From Planococcus shixiaomingii (GTDB lineage: Bacteria; Bacillota; Bacilli; Bacillales_A; Planococcaceae), in contig NZ_CP129236.1 in the NCBI RefSeq assembly GCF_030413615.1, positions 1,782,001 through 1,846,000 on the forward strand: a stretch of 64,000 nt of DNA, given 5' to 3'. Numbering within the stretch: position 1 is the stretch's first letter; each line of letters starts with the position of its first letter. Of the stretch, positions 8,483-17,044 are shown in pieces. The notes beneath the pieces were generated by a model, which saw only the letters and a list, made by a program, of their open reading frames with translations, was not told where the DNA came from and searched no databases. A program made the translations under genes and the position numbers.

Positions 8483-9376
8483 GTGAAATCAGAAATTCAA
8501 TTTATTCTTTCGATGATTATATTCGGTACGATCGGTTTGTTTGTAAGGTATATTGATTTGTCATCCAGTGAAACCGCATTATTGAGCAGTTCCATTGGCT
8601 GTTTATTTTTAACGTTCGTATTTCTTTTAATGAAAAAATCAATTCCATGGAAACTGGTGAAAACCAACGCGGTCATCTTGTTGCTTTCCGGAATTGCATT
8701 AGGCGGCAATTGGATTTTTCTCTATAAATCATATGACTACACCACCATCACAAACGCCACACTAGGCTACTATTTTGCACCTGTCTTTGTGATGATTCTG
8801 TCACCCATTATTCTAAAGGAACAACTGCCGATTAAAAAGATAGTGTGTATAGGGGTAGCGGTAGTGGGTATGTTATTGATTGTCGGTAATGGTTTAAGTA
8901 CCTCTGGAACAGGCGACTTTATCGGAATCTTTTTTGGCTTAGTAGCAGCGGCATTCTATGCGGCATTAATGTTATTGAACAAGTTCATTAAAGACTTGGC
9001 CAAATTGGAGATTACGATTATCCAACTTGGCACCACTGCATTATTGCTGTTGCCATATGTACTTTTTACAGAAGGATTGAATATCCTGGAAGTATCGGGT
9101 TCATCTATTCCTTTTATCTTAATACTAGGAATCGTCAACACAGGAATTGGTTTTTGGTTGTTTTTCTCCGGCATGCAAAAGTTGAAAGGGCAGAGTATTG
9201 CGATGCTTAGCTATGTTGATCCTTTTGTAGCGATAGCAATTTCTTGGCTCATCTTACAAGAACAGATGACGGTTATTCAAATAATTGGCGGTGCGTTGCT
9301 TTTAGGCTCTACTTTCGTAAGTGAAAACCAATCACTCCCATTTCCTAAACGATTAGTAAAGGCATCAGTTAAATAA
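8483..9376 (+). CDS. EamA/DMT-family exporter
   Basis: A 297-residue, ten-helix drug/metabolite transporter with two EamA repeats, each ending in a conserved short loop (for example YTTITNATLGYYFAPVFVMILS in the first half and LSYVDPFVAIAISWLILQEQ in the second). Members export amino acids or other small metabolites across the cytoplasmic membrane. Start is GTG after AAGGAGGAGG. It lies 160 bases after the MocR gene with a shared palindrome between them, so it is probably the regulated target. The substrate cannot be read from the sequence. Confidence 0.8.
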   Translation: MKSEIQFILSMIIFGTIGLFVRYIDLSSSETALLSSSIGCLFLTFVFLLMKKSIPWKLVKTNAVILLLSGIALGGNWIFLYKSYDYTTITNATLGYYFAPVFVMILSPIILKEQLPIKKIVCIGVAVVGMLLIVGNGLSTSGTGDFIGIFFGLVAAAFYAALMLLNKFIKDLAKLEITIIQLGTTALLLLPYVLFTEGLNILEVSGSSIPFILILGIVNTGIGFWLFFSGMQKLKGQSIAMLSYVDPFVAIAISWLILQEQMTVIQIIGGALLLGSTFVSENQSLPFPKRLVKASVK

Positions 9377-9381
9377 CGTTT

Positions 9382-9424
9382 AAAAGGAGAAAAAACTTCG
9401 CATGAAGGTTCTTCTCCTTTTTGT
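9382..9424 (+). terminator. Terminator of the EamA gene
   Basis: AAAAGGAGAA (9382-9391) pairs with TTCTCCTTTT (9412-9421), with an inner AACTT/AAGGTT stem and trailing T residues, directly after the stop codon. Confidence 0.8.
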
Positions 9425-9510
9425 TTATGGAAACCTACTTTGTTAACATTCTAAAGTTTATTATCTCCTGGTTAACAAACCATATCTAAACTAAGTTTGA
9501 GAGCTTCAAG

Positions 9511-9572
9511 TTGACTTCTCGTTTTGTTCATGATAAATTCAATTAAAGATAACTAGAGTCTGTAATATCTTT
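9511..9572 (+). promoter_or_regulatory. Promoter and dyad upstream of the Rrf2 gene
   Basis: TTGACT (9511-9516) and TAAATT (9534-9539) are separated by 17 bases. Just after the expected start site lies a dyad, AAAGATA (9545-9551) with TATCTTT (9566-9572). An autoregulatory Rrf2 site is inferred. Confidence 0.5.
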
Positions 9573-9595
9573 GAATAAATTCTTAGGAGGCTATC

Positions 9596-10003
9596 ATGAA
9601 ATACTCAAATGCTACAAACTATGCTTTGCATACAATGATTCATTTAATTCGATTGCCAAATGAGAGCACGATAGGCGTTCAAGAGTTGGCGGAAATGCAA
9701 AAGCTTTCCCCAACCTATCTTTCAAAAATATTAACGAAGCTTACGAAAGCGGGTTTGATCGAATCGACGCCTGGAGCTAAAGGAGGTTACAGGATTTCTA
9801 AATCTCACAATGAGATTTCCTTTCTTCACGTAATCAATGCGATTGAAGGAGACACAAAATTATTCAATTGCTCAATTCATCACAATGAAAAATGCCTGAT
9901 TGAAAATGTCATGAGACAAGCTGAAGACAATATGAAACAAGAGCTTGGCAATAAGCTGCTCATCGATATTGTAAAAGAGATTGAAGTTCAACATAAGCAC
10001 TAA
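9596..10003 (+). CDS. Rrf2-family transcriptional regulator
   Basis: A 135-residue Rrf2 protein. The winged helix spans about residues 1-70 (YALHTMIHL, SPTYLSKILTKLTKAGLIESTPGAKGGY). The dimer helix follows. The redox or cluster loop holds only two cysteines, Cys92 and Cys100 (FNCSIHHNEKC) with two histidines between. Iron-sulphur Rrf2 proteins such as IscR usually have three, so a thiol or metal sensor is more likely. The AGGAGG site precedes the ATG. The gene leads a compact operon with a thioredoxin-reductase-like flavoprotein and a methyltransferase, a co-occurrence that suggests thiol or electrophile stress. Confidence 0.85.
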   Translation: MKYSNATNYALHTMIHLIRLPNESTIGVQELAEMQKLSPTYLSKILTKLTKAGLIESTPGAKGGYRISKSHNEISFLHVINAIEGDTKLFNCSIHHNEKCLIENVMRQAEDNMKQELGNKLLIDIVKEIEVQHKH

Positions 10004-10040
10004 GGTCAAATTCCAAAAAACTATGAATGGAGATGATGAA

Positions 10041-10964
10041 ATGATTTTAGATTGCGCTGTAATCGGCGGAGGGCCTGCGGGACTGAATGCTTCACTTGTT
10101 CTTGGAAGATCGAGAAGGAAAACGGTTCTTTTTGATGACAATAAACCGAGGAATGCGGTGACTTCCGAGTCCCATGGATTTATGACGCGGGATGGCATAG
10201 ATCCACAGGAATTAAAACGAATTGCTCAAGAAGAATTGGGTAAGTATCCGAACGTTGCAATTGAAAAACAAAAGGTGCTGCGTATAACCAAAGAAGATAG
10301 CTTGTTTCACATTGCAACAGAAAGCGGAGAAGAGTTCCGAGCCAAAAAGATTATACTGGCAACCGGGCTAAAAGAAACTTTTCCTGATGTTCCGCGAATA
10401 GCAGAGTTTTATGGAACGAGTATGTTTAGTTGCCCCTACTGTGATGGGTGGGAATTGAGAGATCGTCCATTAGTGGTTATCTCTGAAAATCCGATGGTTT
10501 TTCATATGGCGAAAATGGTGTCTAACTGGACGGAAGATTTAATCATATGCACGAATGGCAAACAACTGCTTTCCGACAGTGAGAAAAGCGTATTGAAAAG
10601 TGAAGGCATACCGGTTTACGAAGAAAAGATTCTTTCGTTACATGGACAAAACGGCTCTTTGGAAAAAATTGAGTTTGAGGATGGAACAGTTGTATTGCGG
10701 GAAGGTGGATTTGTCACGACGGAATGGAGCCAAGCTTCTTCGTTCGGTTCATTGCTAGGCTGCAATTTAAACGAAAGAGGCGGCATTGAAACTGATATGA
10801 TGAAGCGGACGAACATTGACGGGGTTTATGCGTGCGGAGATGCGTTGATCGACGGTCCAGCCCAGTTAATTCTAGCTGCTGGAGACGGCAGTATGGCCGC
10901 TTTTGGTGTCAATGCCGATCTGATAGAAGAAAAATTTGCGTTGCAAAATGCTCACAATCAGTAA
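10041..10964 (+). CDS. Thioredoxin-reductase-like NAD(P)/FAD oxidoreductase
   Basis: A 307-residue two-dinucleotide-fold flavoprotein. The FAD motif VIGGGPAGLNASL is at residues 7-19. The redox-active disulphide is CPYC (131-134) in FSCPYCDGWE. The second flavin motif YACGDA lies near residue 265. True thioredoxin reductases carry CATC, and the CPYC type is seen in small TrxR-like enzymes that act on low-molecular-weight dithiols. The frame continues upstream, but ATG at 10041 has GGAGATGA spacing and begins exactly at the nucleotide-binding strand. It starts 37 bases after the Rrf2 stop. Confidence 0.85.
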   Translation: MILDCAVIGGGPAGLNASLVLGRSRRKTVLFDDNKPRNAVTSESHGFMTRDGIDPQELKRIAQEELGKYPNVAIEKQKVLRITKEDSLFHIATESGEEFRAKKIILATGLKETFPDVPRIAEFYGTSMFSCPYCDGWELRDRPLVVISENPMVFHMAKMVSNWTEDLIICTNGKQLLSDSEKSVLKSEGIPVYEEKILSLHGQNGSLEKIEFEDGTVVLREGGFVTTEWSQASSFGSLLGCNLNERGGIETDMMKRTNIDGVYACGDALIDGPAQLILAAGDGSMAAFGVNADLIEEKFALQNAHNQ

Positions 10965-10982
10965 CGAGGAGGAAGTTTCTGT

Positions 10983-11567
10983 ATGCACAATGAACATAAA
11001 AACCATCAAGGGTCAAAACACCATCACGGGAAAGTTTCATACTTGGAAAGCGCTAAAAGAAGGGAAGAATTGTCTCCAGAGAAGCTTTTAAGCTTGATCC
11101 CTCTGAAAGCGACAGACCGTATTTTAGACTTTGGAGCAGGGACCGGCTATTTTTCAATTCCAGCTGCGAAATTGGTGAATGGACCTGTTTATGCAATGGA
11201 TATTGACGAAAGCATGCTGGAAATCATAGCTCTCAAAGCTCAACAGCAACATATCACCAATATTGTTCCCATACACGGGAGCGACGCTGAATTGTTATTG
11301 CCAGAAGCGTCGATTGATGTGGCAATTGCGTCTTTGGTGTTGCATGAAATTGAACCGCTGGCTCCTGTATTAAATCAAATCAAAAAAGTGCTTAAAGATG
11401 GCGGCTCTTTAGTCTGTATCGAACTGGAACCGAAAGGACAACCGTCTCATAAGGCGCCTAGAATTACGTTAGCGGGTATGGAGCGGGCGCTGGTGGATGC
11501 TGGCATGCGTATCACGCAAAAACACTTTCCAACCGACTCTTTATATGTTCTTATCGCTCAGAAATAA
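10983..11567 (+). CDS. Class I SAM-dependent methyltransferase with His-rich N-terminus
   Basis: A 194-residue cytosolic methyltransferase. Motif I is RILDFGAGTGYFS near residues 46-58, followed by VYAMDIDESML and a post-II region VAIASLVLHEIE. The first 17 residues are unusually rich in His (HNEHKNHQGSKHHHGK), a plausible metal-binding arm. The AGGAGGAAG site precedes the ATG by a proper distance. It is the last gene of the Rrf2 operon, 18 bases after the flavoprotein. The acceptor is unknown; a thiol, selenide or arsenical is conceivable from context only. Confidence 0.8.
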   Translation: MHNEHKNHQGSKHHHGKVSYLESAKRREELSPEKLLSLIPLKATDRILDFGAGTGYFSIPAAKLVNGPVYAMDIDESMLEIIALKAQQQHITNIVPIHGSDAELLLPEASIDVAIASLVLHEIEPLAPVLNQIKKVLKDGGSLVCIELEPKGQPSHKAPRITLAGMERALVDAGMRITQKHFPTDSLYVLIAQK

Positions 11568-11675
11568 TGAAAGTAAGGATAGTATTTAAATTTTTTTGAT
11601 TCAATTACAGACAACACATATCTTTGAAGTACTTAATTATGCAGTGAAAAAACTTGCGATGTGAGAACGGTCATC

Positions 11676-11705
11676 TTGACGCGCAACCTTTAGGTTGCTT
11701 ATAAT
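11676..11705 (+). promoter_or_regulatory. Promoter with operator in the spacer, upstream of ArsR gene
   Basis: TTGACG (11676-11681) and TATAAT (11700-11705) have an 18-base spacer containing the perfect dyad GCAACC-TTTA-GGTTGC (11683-11698). A repressor bound here would block RNA polymerase. The -10 ends 6 bases before the ATG at 11712. Confidence 0.7.
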
Positions 11706-11711
11706 AGATGT

Positions 11712-11987
11712 ATGTGGAACGACGATGCAATATTCAAAGCACTCAGCGACTCGACCCGGCGGCTAATATTAGACGAATTATCCGAACGTAACGAATTGAC
11801 TTTATACGAACTGACAGTACGCCTCATTACAAAGCACAACCTTTCCATTTCGCGGCAGGCGATCGCCAAGCATCTTTCGGTATTGGACGAAGCAGGGTTA
11901 GTCAAATCCGTCCGAAAAGGAAAATACCGTGTGCTGACATTCAACAAAGAGCCCCTTCAAAATTTGCTGAAAGGATGGCTGGAGTAA
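11712..11987 (+). CDS. ArsR-family winged-helix repressor
   Basis: A 91-residue regulator with the ArsR/SmtB fold (FKALSDSTRRLILDELSERN, LSISRQAIAKHLSVLDEAGLVKSVRKGKYRVLTF). There are no cysteines and no obvious metal-binding ligands in the recognition helix, so it is not an evident arsenic or zinc sensor. No ribosome binding site is present and the predicted transcript would begin at or near the A of the ATG, so leaderless translation is likely. It precedes the VOC protein gene and probably represses it together with itself. Confidence 0.8.
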   Translation: MWNDDAIFKALSDSTRRLILDELSERNELTLYELTVRLITKHNLSISRQAIAKHLSVLDEAGLVKSVRKGKYRVLTFNKEPLQNLLKGWLE

Positions 11988-12010
11988 TTGTATTCAAACT
12001 TCTACTAGAA

Positions 12011-12042
12011 CTTTAATGAAAATGCAGGAATTTTCGTTAAAG
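12011..12042 (+). other. Hairpin between ArsR and VOC genes
   Basis: A 13-bp dyad (12011-12023 with 12030-12042, one G-U pair) with a 6-base loop and no T run. It may be an attenuator, a processing site or a protein-binding dyad. Confidence 0.45.
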
Positions 12043-12094
12043 CGCGGTACAAGTTAAACATTCTTTTCGTAACTATTAAAGGAGGCAAAACCAG

Positions 12095-12478
12095 ATGAAC
12101 ATCATCGTAACGAGTTTATTCGTAGACGATCAAGACAAAGCATTGAAGTTTTATTCCGAAACACTTGGCTTTGTGAAAAAACACGATGTGCCTATGGGTG
12201 AATTCAGGTGGATAACGCTTGTTTCTCCTGAGAACGAAAATGGAACCGAGCTTCTGCTTGAACCCAACAACCATCCGGCAGCTAAAGAATACCAGCAGAA
12301 GATTTTTGCGGAAGGAATTCCTGCTACCATGTTTGGGGTGGCTGATGTCCAAACAGAATTTGAGCGGTTAATGCAACAGGGTGTGAATTTCAGCATCGAG
12401 CCGACAAAAATGGGGGAGACAACAATAGCAGTCTTTGATGATACATGCGGCAACTTTATCCAGATCGCGCAGCAATAG
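12095..12478 (+). CDS. VOC-superfamily (glyoxalase/bleomycin-resistance fold) protein
   Basis: A 127-residue vicinal-oxygen-chelate protein with two beta-alpha-beta-beta-beta modules. It begins SLFVDDQDKALKFYSETLGFV and ends with FDDTCGNFIQIAQ, carrying the acidic ligand positions (Glu in TELLLEP). VOC proteins bind a metal and act as isomerases, dioxygenases or drug-binding proteins; the function here is not defined. AAAGGAGG lies before the ATG. It sits 107 bases after the ArsR gene and is the probable regulated partner. Confidence 0.8.
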   Translation: MNIIVTSLFVDDQDKALKFYSETLGFVKKHDVPMGEFRWITLVSPENENGTELLLEPNNHPAAKEYQQKIFAEGIPATMFGVADVQTEFERLMQQGVNFSIEPTKMGETTIAVFDDTCGNFIQIAQQ

Positions 12479-12536
12479 ATTTTTGGTTCTTAAGTGTGCC
12501 GTCAAAGCTTTTCTTGAAAATTCGTTAAAGATGCCT

Positions 12537-12567
12537 AAAGGACTCCCACTATAGAGGAGTCCTTTTT
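12537..12567 (+). terminator. Terminator of the ArsR-VOC unit
   Basis: AAAGGACTCC (12537-12546) pairs with GGAGTCCTTT (12556-12565), followed by T residues. It could also serve the convergent gene ending at 12606. Confidence 0.8.
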
Positions 12568-12605
12568 GTTATTACGAATGGTTTCAGCAATGCTTTATAA
12601 AAGAC

Positions 12606-12983
12606 TTAGTCTTTCCACTCTTTTGGAATTTGAACGATGAGATACCTTTTCGTCCACATTTCTGTTTCTACGATTAGCCTATTATCGCCCTTTGTGAAGA
12701 AATAGCCACTGCCATCTTGATTTTCAAACTGCCAACCTTTTTTACTTATCATTTGTTTTAAATTTTCTCGTTCTTTTCCTTGCTCCGCTCTTGTAATAAA
12801 CCAGTCATATTCATCTTCTTCAGCTATTTCCACGATACCTTTTGGCGATTTATTTAAAGAATTGATAACTTCATTTTTGCTTACGGAGTTTATTGGCAGA
12901 GGTGGATAATAAATCTTACTATTAAATGCGACTATGCCTAAAACCACTGCTAAGCCTCCAAAAATTATAAGCCACTTTTTCAA
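12606..12983 (-). CDS. Membrane-anchored protein of unknown function
   Basis: A 125-residue protein with one N-terminal membrane helix (KKWLIIFGGLAVVLGIVAF, residues 2-20) and a small extracytoplasmic domain with alternating charged and aromatic residues (EYDWFITRAEQGKERENLKQMISKKGW, YFFTKGDNRLIVET). Start is TTG at 12983 with a GGGGAT element upstream. No family is recognised. The gene stands alone, convergent with the VOC gene. Confidence 0.6.
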   Translation of the reverse strand: MKKWLIIFGGLAVVLGIVAFNSKIYYPPLPINSVSKNEVINSLNKSPKGIVEIAEEDEYDWFITRAEQGKERENLKQMISKKGWQFENQDGSGYFFTKGDNRLIVETEMWTKRYLIVQIPKEWKD

Positions 12984-13386
12984 TTAATCATCCCCAATTA
13001 ATTTATTATTTTGTTAAATTAGATGATCTAAGCGTAGCATATGTTTCCTTATTTGGAATCGATATTCCTTTTATTATAAAGTCATTCATTAAAATAAAGT
13101 AACATTGTTAGATTAACACTAGTTAAATTTTTCCAAGCCAAATAATAGGACCTGATTCACAATCAGGACAATGGCATCCTCCTTTTTTACGCTCAGAGAT
13201 TACCTGGAGAGAAAATATACTCCATTATTCTAGTAAACTATTTTTTCTGCTGGATTTAATTTCTTTTTTTGATTAACCGCCTTATATTCTGCTTTTTCCT
13301 GTGGCAGTGAAGCAGAAAGGTATACTCCTTAGCTCTTAAGGTCTAAAATAAGTTAGTTGCGATATTAATATAGAAAAGGTGATTGA
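12984..13386. other. Intergenic region with two dyads
   Basis: About 400 bases with no gene. CCTGATT-CAC-AATCAGG (13151-13167) is a short-loop dyad. TTCTGCTT (13287-13294) pairs with AAGCAGAA (13310-13317) about 70 bases before the EamA start. Neither matches a riboswitch class I recognise. Confidence 0.4.
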
Positions 13387-14298
13387 ATGCTGAAGTCATA
13401 CATGTGGCTGATGTTTTGTGTTGTGGTTTGGGGAAGTAATTTCGTGTTCGGAAAAATATTGGTCCAAGAATTTTCTCCGGCCCTGTTAACCTCGCTTAGG
13501 CTATTGTTTATTGTTCTTTTATTAATGGGAATCTCCTCTTTTAAAAACCACTTTAAGCGCCTCAACAAATCGGATTTTGTTCTCATTATTCTTCTTGGAA
13601 TTATTGGAGTATGGATCAACCAATGGTCATTTTTTGCGGCCTTAGAAACAGCTGATCCAACAACCTCGGCATTAATTTTAGCAACAACGCCGATATTGAC
13701 AGGCATTTTTGCCGCTGTGTTTTTAAAAGAGAAATTGACCATCCGTATGATTATAGGGTCTCTTATTGCAATGACAGGCATTTATTTTGTCGTGACAAAA
13801 GGCAATACCGCGTCTTTCCAGATCGATAAAGGCCTTTTTTGGATTGTAGTTACGATGATTACATTTGCTATCATGATTATAATGACAAAATTGCTCTCTA
13901 CAAGAGTAGATCCGCTCACCATAACTTTATATTCCAACGTAGTGGGTTTTGCTGTATCCATTCCATTTGTCTTTGTACTTGATGATCCTATACGAATGAC
14001 TTCCGATATTTCAGATTGGGCTTTCTTAATCGCTACAGCCGTGGTAGTGCATGGTATTGCCACTTTAATCTGGAATCACAACATCCGGAATGTGGACGCT
14101 TCAAAAGCATCCATCTTATCTAATCTAGAGCCTTTCGTAGCGATGATTACCGGGCTGATTTTGCTGTACAAACCAATAACCGGTGCTGAAATTCTCGGAT
14201 CATTCTTTATCGTCGGAGGGATAGTACTTTCTACAATAAATGCTAAAACACGAGAGCGAAAGCAGTTGATTGTCAAAGAAGGAGAGCAGCAGGTTTAA
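13387..14298 (+). CDS. EamA/DMT-family transporter
   Basis: A 303-residue ten-helix drug/metabolite exporter with two EamA repeats (VVWGSNFVFGKILVQEFSPALLTSLR in helix 1-2, and SILSNLEPFVAMITGLILLYKPITGAEILGS near the end). It acts in the cytoplasmic membrane; substrate unknown. AAAAGGTGA precedes the ATG. It is monocistronic with its own terminator. It is only distantly similar to the EamA protein at 8483-9376. Confidence 0.8.
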   Translation: MLKSYMWLMFCVVVWGSNFVFGKILVQEFSPALLTSLRLLFIVLLLMGISSFKNHFKRLNKSDFVLIILLGIIGVWINQWSFFAALETADPTTSALILATTPILTGIFAAVFLKEKLTIRMIIGSLIAMTGIYFVVTKGNTASFQIDKGLFWIVVTMITFAIMIIMTKLLSTRVDPLTITLYSNVVGFAVSIPFVFVLDDPIRMTSDISDWAFLIATAVVVHGIATLIWNHNIRNVDASKASILSNLEPFVAMITGLILLYKPITGAEILGSFFIVGGIVLSTINAKTRERKQLIVKEGEQQV

Positions 14299-14359
14299 CT
14301 TTTCCTTCATACTATTAGACCTTTCAAGGCTGTAGGAACATTAAGAATTGATGCTATTG

Positions 14360-14398
14360 AAAAGCTCTGGATTATCAACAAGATAATCCAGAGCTTTT
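14360..14398. terminator. Long-stem terminator between EamA gene and pseudogene
   Basis: A perfect 17-bp stem (14360-14376 with 14382-14398) with AAAA on one side and TTTT on the other, so it can stop transcripts from both directions. Confidence 0.8.
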
Positions 14399-14424
14399 AC
14401 GCATTTTCTCAACGGAGGAAATTA

Positions 14425-14787
14425 TTATTTCATTACAACGATTTTCTCGGCAATTTCCTTCTCCGAACCGTCTGTTCTGGTCCAAACCCTCACATAATCG
14501 CCTACTCTCAATTTATTTATAGCCTTCTTTTCTCCCTCTACCTAGTGTTCTCCTCCTTAAAGACTTCATAGGCAGGATAAGAAGCTTCCGGAACGTTATC
14601 GGGAGGACTTATAATAATGCTCCCATTCTTAATTTCTAGAACAAGTAAATTTTTATATTCAGGTTTTTTGGGAGATTCCTCGTTCACAGCAGAAGAGTTG
14701 AGTGGTTTCTTTTTTGCTTTCTTCTAAGCAACCATAATGAGAAAGGATGAATACCATAAACAATAAAAATAAGATGAGATTCTTCAA
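14425..14787 (-). pseudogene. Decayed DUF3221/YobA-like lipoprotein gene with two frameshifts
   Basis: Reading the minus strand from a TTG at 14787 gives a signal peptide and lipobox (LILFLLFMVFILSHYGC), then the frame breaks at a run of six T (14710-14715 on the plus strand). The next frame reads NGSIIISPPDNVPEASYPAYEVF and breaks again near 14535-14545. The third frame reads LRVGDYVRVWTRTDGSEKEI and ends IVVMK at 14425. Placed end to end these match the intact gene at 30867-31172 (ISPPATDPEADYPVYEIF, EEKEFAERIVVED). Two frameshifts and an intact relative mark this as a pseudogene. Confidence 0.75.
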
Positions 14788-15119
14788 TAGGTCGCCCTTC
14801 TTTCAGATCATTCGGAAAAATTTGGCATCTATAGTTTCTCATAAGTTATACTAGTCAAAACAAGTATAGTTCTTTAAATATTTTTGAGGCAGTTGCTTCA
14901 CTATTTTGATAGTTGAGGAGTAGTATATTTCATAGTAAGACATAAAATAGTTTATAAAAACTGTATAAATTGAAACGAAGTTCTCACTGCTTGCAATTAG
15001 CACGGCTTTAAAGAATGCATAATGCATTTTGCAACGATCGATTTAAGACTATCTCTCAAGATAATCAGTTGAGGGAATTAATTTCTACAAAATAAAACCT
15101 GGAGAAGGCAGGAATAGGC
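14788..15119. other. Intergenic region, nothing recognised
   Basis: About 330 AT-rich bases between the pseudogene start and the next gene. I see no gene or clear structure apart from the GGAG ribosome binding site near 15102. Confidence 0.5.
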
Positions 15120-15779
15120 ATGAGAATTATTATATTCGGTGTTACAGGTATGGTAGGGCAGAGCGCATTGCGTGAATGCCTTTTAGATGATGGTGTGCAA
15201 GAAATTCTTGCCATTAGCCGGAAAAATACAAATCAACAGCATGAAAAGCTAAAGCAAATTGAACTTGGCAATGTTGCGGATTTGTCGTCAATAGAGCATG
15301 AACTAACTGGATTTGATGCCTGCTTTTTCTGCCTCGGAGTATCTTCAGCAGGTATGAAAGAAGAGGAATATAGAAAAATCACGTACGACCTTACGCTGTC
15401 TGTCGCCAAAACTCTAGCGGAATTGAACCCGCAGATGACATTTATTTATGTTTCAGGCAGTGGAACAGATAGCTCTGAAAAAGGGCGGTCGATGTGGGCA
15501 AGAGTAAAAGGAAAGACAGAGAATGATTTATTGAAGCTCCCTTTTAAAGCTGCATACATGTTTCGGCCCGGCGGCATCATTCCAATGCATGGCGTAAAAT
15601 CAAAAACAAAACTGTACCAATTCTTTTATGATATTTTAAAACCTCTCAACCCTTTGCTATTAAAGTCAAATACCGTCATTACATCAGAGCAGGTTGGAAA
15701 AGCTATGATACAAGTGGCGAGAGCTGGTTTTTCCCACCCTGTGATTGAAAGCCGTGACTTGAAACGGATAAGCGGCTAA
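15120..15779 (+). CDS. NAD(P)-binding Rossmann protein, atypical SDR
   Basis: A 219-residue atypical short-chain dehydrogenase. The N-terminal IIIFGVTGMVGQSALREC (residues 3-20) is the GxxGxxG nucleotide-binding loop. FIYVSGSGTDSSEKGRSMWARVKGKTEN carries the Ser and the Lys expected of the SDR active region. The C-terminus is FRPGGIIPMHG...SEQVGKAMIQVA. Such proteins are often annotated as NAD(P)H-binding or HTATIP2-like; the substrate is unknown. GGAGAAGG precedes the ATG. It is spaced 64 bases from the MBL gene and may be co-transcribed. Confidence 0.75.
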   Translation: MRIIIFGVTGMVGQSALRECLLDDGVQEILAISRKNTNQQHEKLKQIELGNVADLSSIEHELTGFDACFFCLGVSSAGMKEEEYRKITYDLTLSVAKTLAELNPQMTFIYVSGSGTDSSEKGRSMWARVKGKTENDLLKLPFKAAYMFRPGGIIPMHGVKSKTKLYQFFYDILKPLNPLLLKSNTVITSEQVGKAMIQVARAGFSHPVIESRDLKRISG

Positions 15780-15843
15780 ATCCTTCAAAGTTATAAAACA
15801 TTGAACTTCGAGGAATTTTCTATAGTAGAGAGAAGGATCACGT

Positions 15844-16980
15844 ATGTTTCGCCCAAAGGTGAGTAAAAAAATAATAAAGAGAATCGCAAAGTATTTTTTG
15901 GTGCTAATCGTTGTATTAGGGGTGGTCATAACATTGTTTATAAATATCTCTCCAACCTTCGGGGGCAACCCAAGTAAAGAACAAAAAGATGTATATAAAA
16001 CGTTCGAAAATTACAAGGACGGAAAATTTTTCTATCAAGCTTCAAAAAATCTGGACGGGAAAGCCGCTGGCAGCCCGTCGACACTTCCCAATGCTAATTC
16101 GCCCAGTACAGAAACCGATCCTTCAGTTCAAATTCCCGTTTCTGAGATTGATTGGAACAAAATTAACAGCAAAGAAGATAGTCTGACCTGGTTTGGCCAT
16201 TCTGCTGTTTTACTTAGTCTTGATAACAATAAGATCCTTATTGATCCCATGCTAGGGCCCATAGCTTCACCTGTTACCTTTGCAGGTCCAAAACGCTACA
16301 GCAAAGATTTGTTGAGCATCATTGAAAAAATGCCTCCAATTGATGCGGTCTTTATTACTCACGATCATTACGATCACTTAGACTATCACTCCATAAAAAA
16401 GCTGAATGGCAAAGTCAGGCATTTCTTCGTTCCTTATGGTGTAAGCAATCATTTAATTCGATGGGGAATTGCAAAAGAGAAAATTACAGAACTGAATTGG
16501 TGGGATGAAACGGAGTTTCAAGGATTAGCGATAGCTTTAACTCCTTCCAAACATTTCTCTGGAAGAGGAGTTTTTAATCGACGTTCCACCCTTTGGGGCG
16601 GGTGGGTCATTCTTGGAACTCAAACGCGATTCTATACCAGTGGAGATGGCGGTTATGACGCCCATTTCAAGGAAATTGGTGATAAATACGGACCTTTTGA
16701 TATCGCTTTACTTGAAGGCGGCCAATACGATAAACGCTGGCCAGAGTCTCATATGCTTCCGGAAGAATCCGTACAAGCCAATATCGATGTACAAGGAAAG
16801 CATATGATGCTGATGCATTGGGGCGCGTTTACCCTTGCTAGGCATGGGTGGGCAGAACCGATTGAACGAGCAACAAAAGCGGCAAAGGAGAGGGATGTGA
16901 AACTTATTGCACCGAAAATTGGTGAAACAGTTCTTTTGGACGGAAAGTTGTCTTTGCCTGTTTCAACATGGTGGAATTGA
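15844..16980 (+). CDS. Membrane-anchored MBL-fold hydrolase, NAPE-PLD-like
   Basis: A 378-residue metallo-beta-lactamase-fold hydrolase with one N-terminal membrane helix (about residues 17-37). The metal motif HDHYDHLD starts at His173. Upstream is LTWFGHSAVLLSL...ILIDPMLG, typical of the NAPE-PLD / UlaG-like branch, and downstream are YTSGDGGYDAHF and LMHWGAFTLARHGW, which supply further metal ligands. A phosphodiester or lactone hydrolase role is plausible. The segment between the anchor and the domain (about 50-90) is a Ser/Pro/Asn-rich linker. The start has GAGAAGGATC upstream. Confidence 0.8.
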   Translation: MFRPKVSKKIIKRIAKYFLVLIVVLGVVITLFINISPTFGGNPSKEQKDVYKTFENYKDGKFFYQASKNLDGKAAGSPSTLPNANSPSTETDPSVQIPVSEIDWNKINSKEDSLTWFGHSAVLLSLDNNKILIDPMLGPIASPVTFAGPKRYSKDLLSIIEKMPPIDAVFITHDHYDHLDYHSIKKLNGKVRHFFVPYGVSNHLIRWGIAKEKITELNWWDETEFQGLAIALTPSKHFSGRGVFNRRSTLWGGWVILGTQTRFYTSGDGGYDAHFKEIGDKYGPFDIALLEGGQYDKRWPESHMLPEESVQANIDVQGKHMMLMHWGAFTLARHGWAEPIERATKAAKERDVKLIAPKIGETVLLDGKLSLPVSTWWN

Positions 16981-17044
16981 GAGTTTAGAAAAAATAAGTT
17001 GATGAATCTAATGGCGCGGTATTGCAGAATTCGGGGGATGGCAA

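Noticed and set aside
12984..13386. Possible riboswitch before the second EamA gene
   Set aside because: Two simple dyads are present but no conserved core of a known riboswitch class could be identified.
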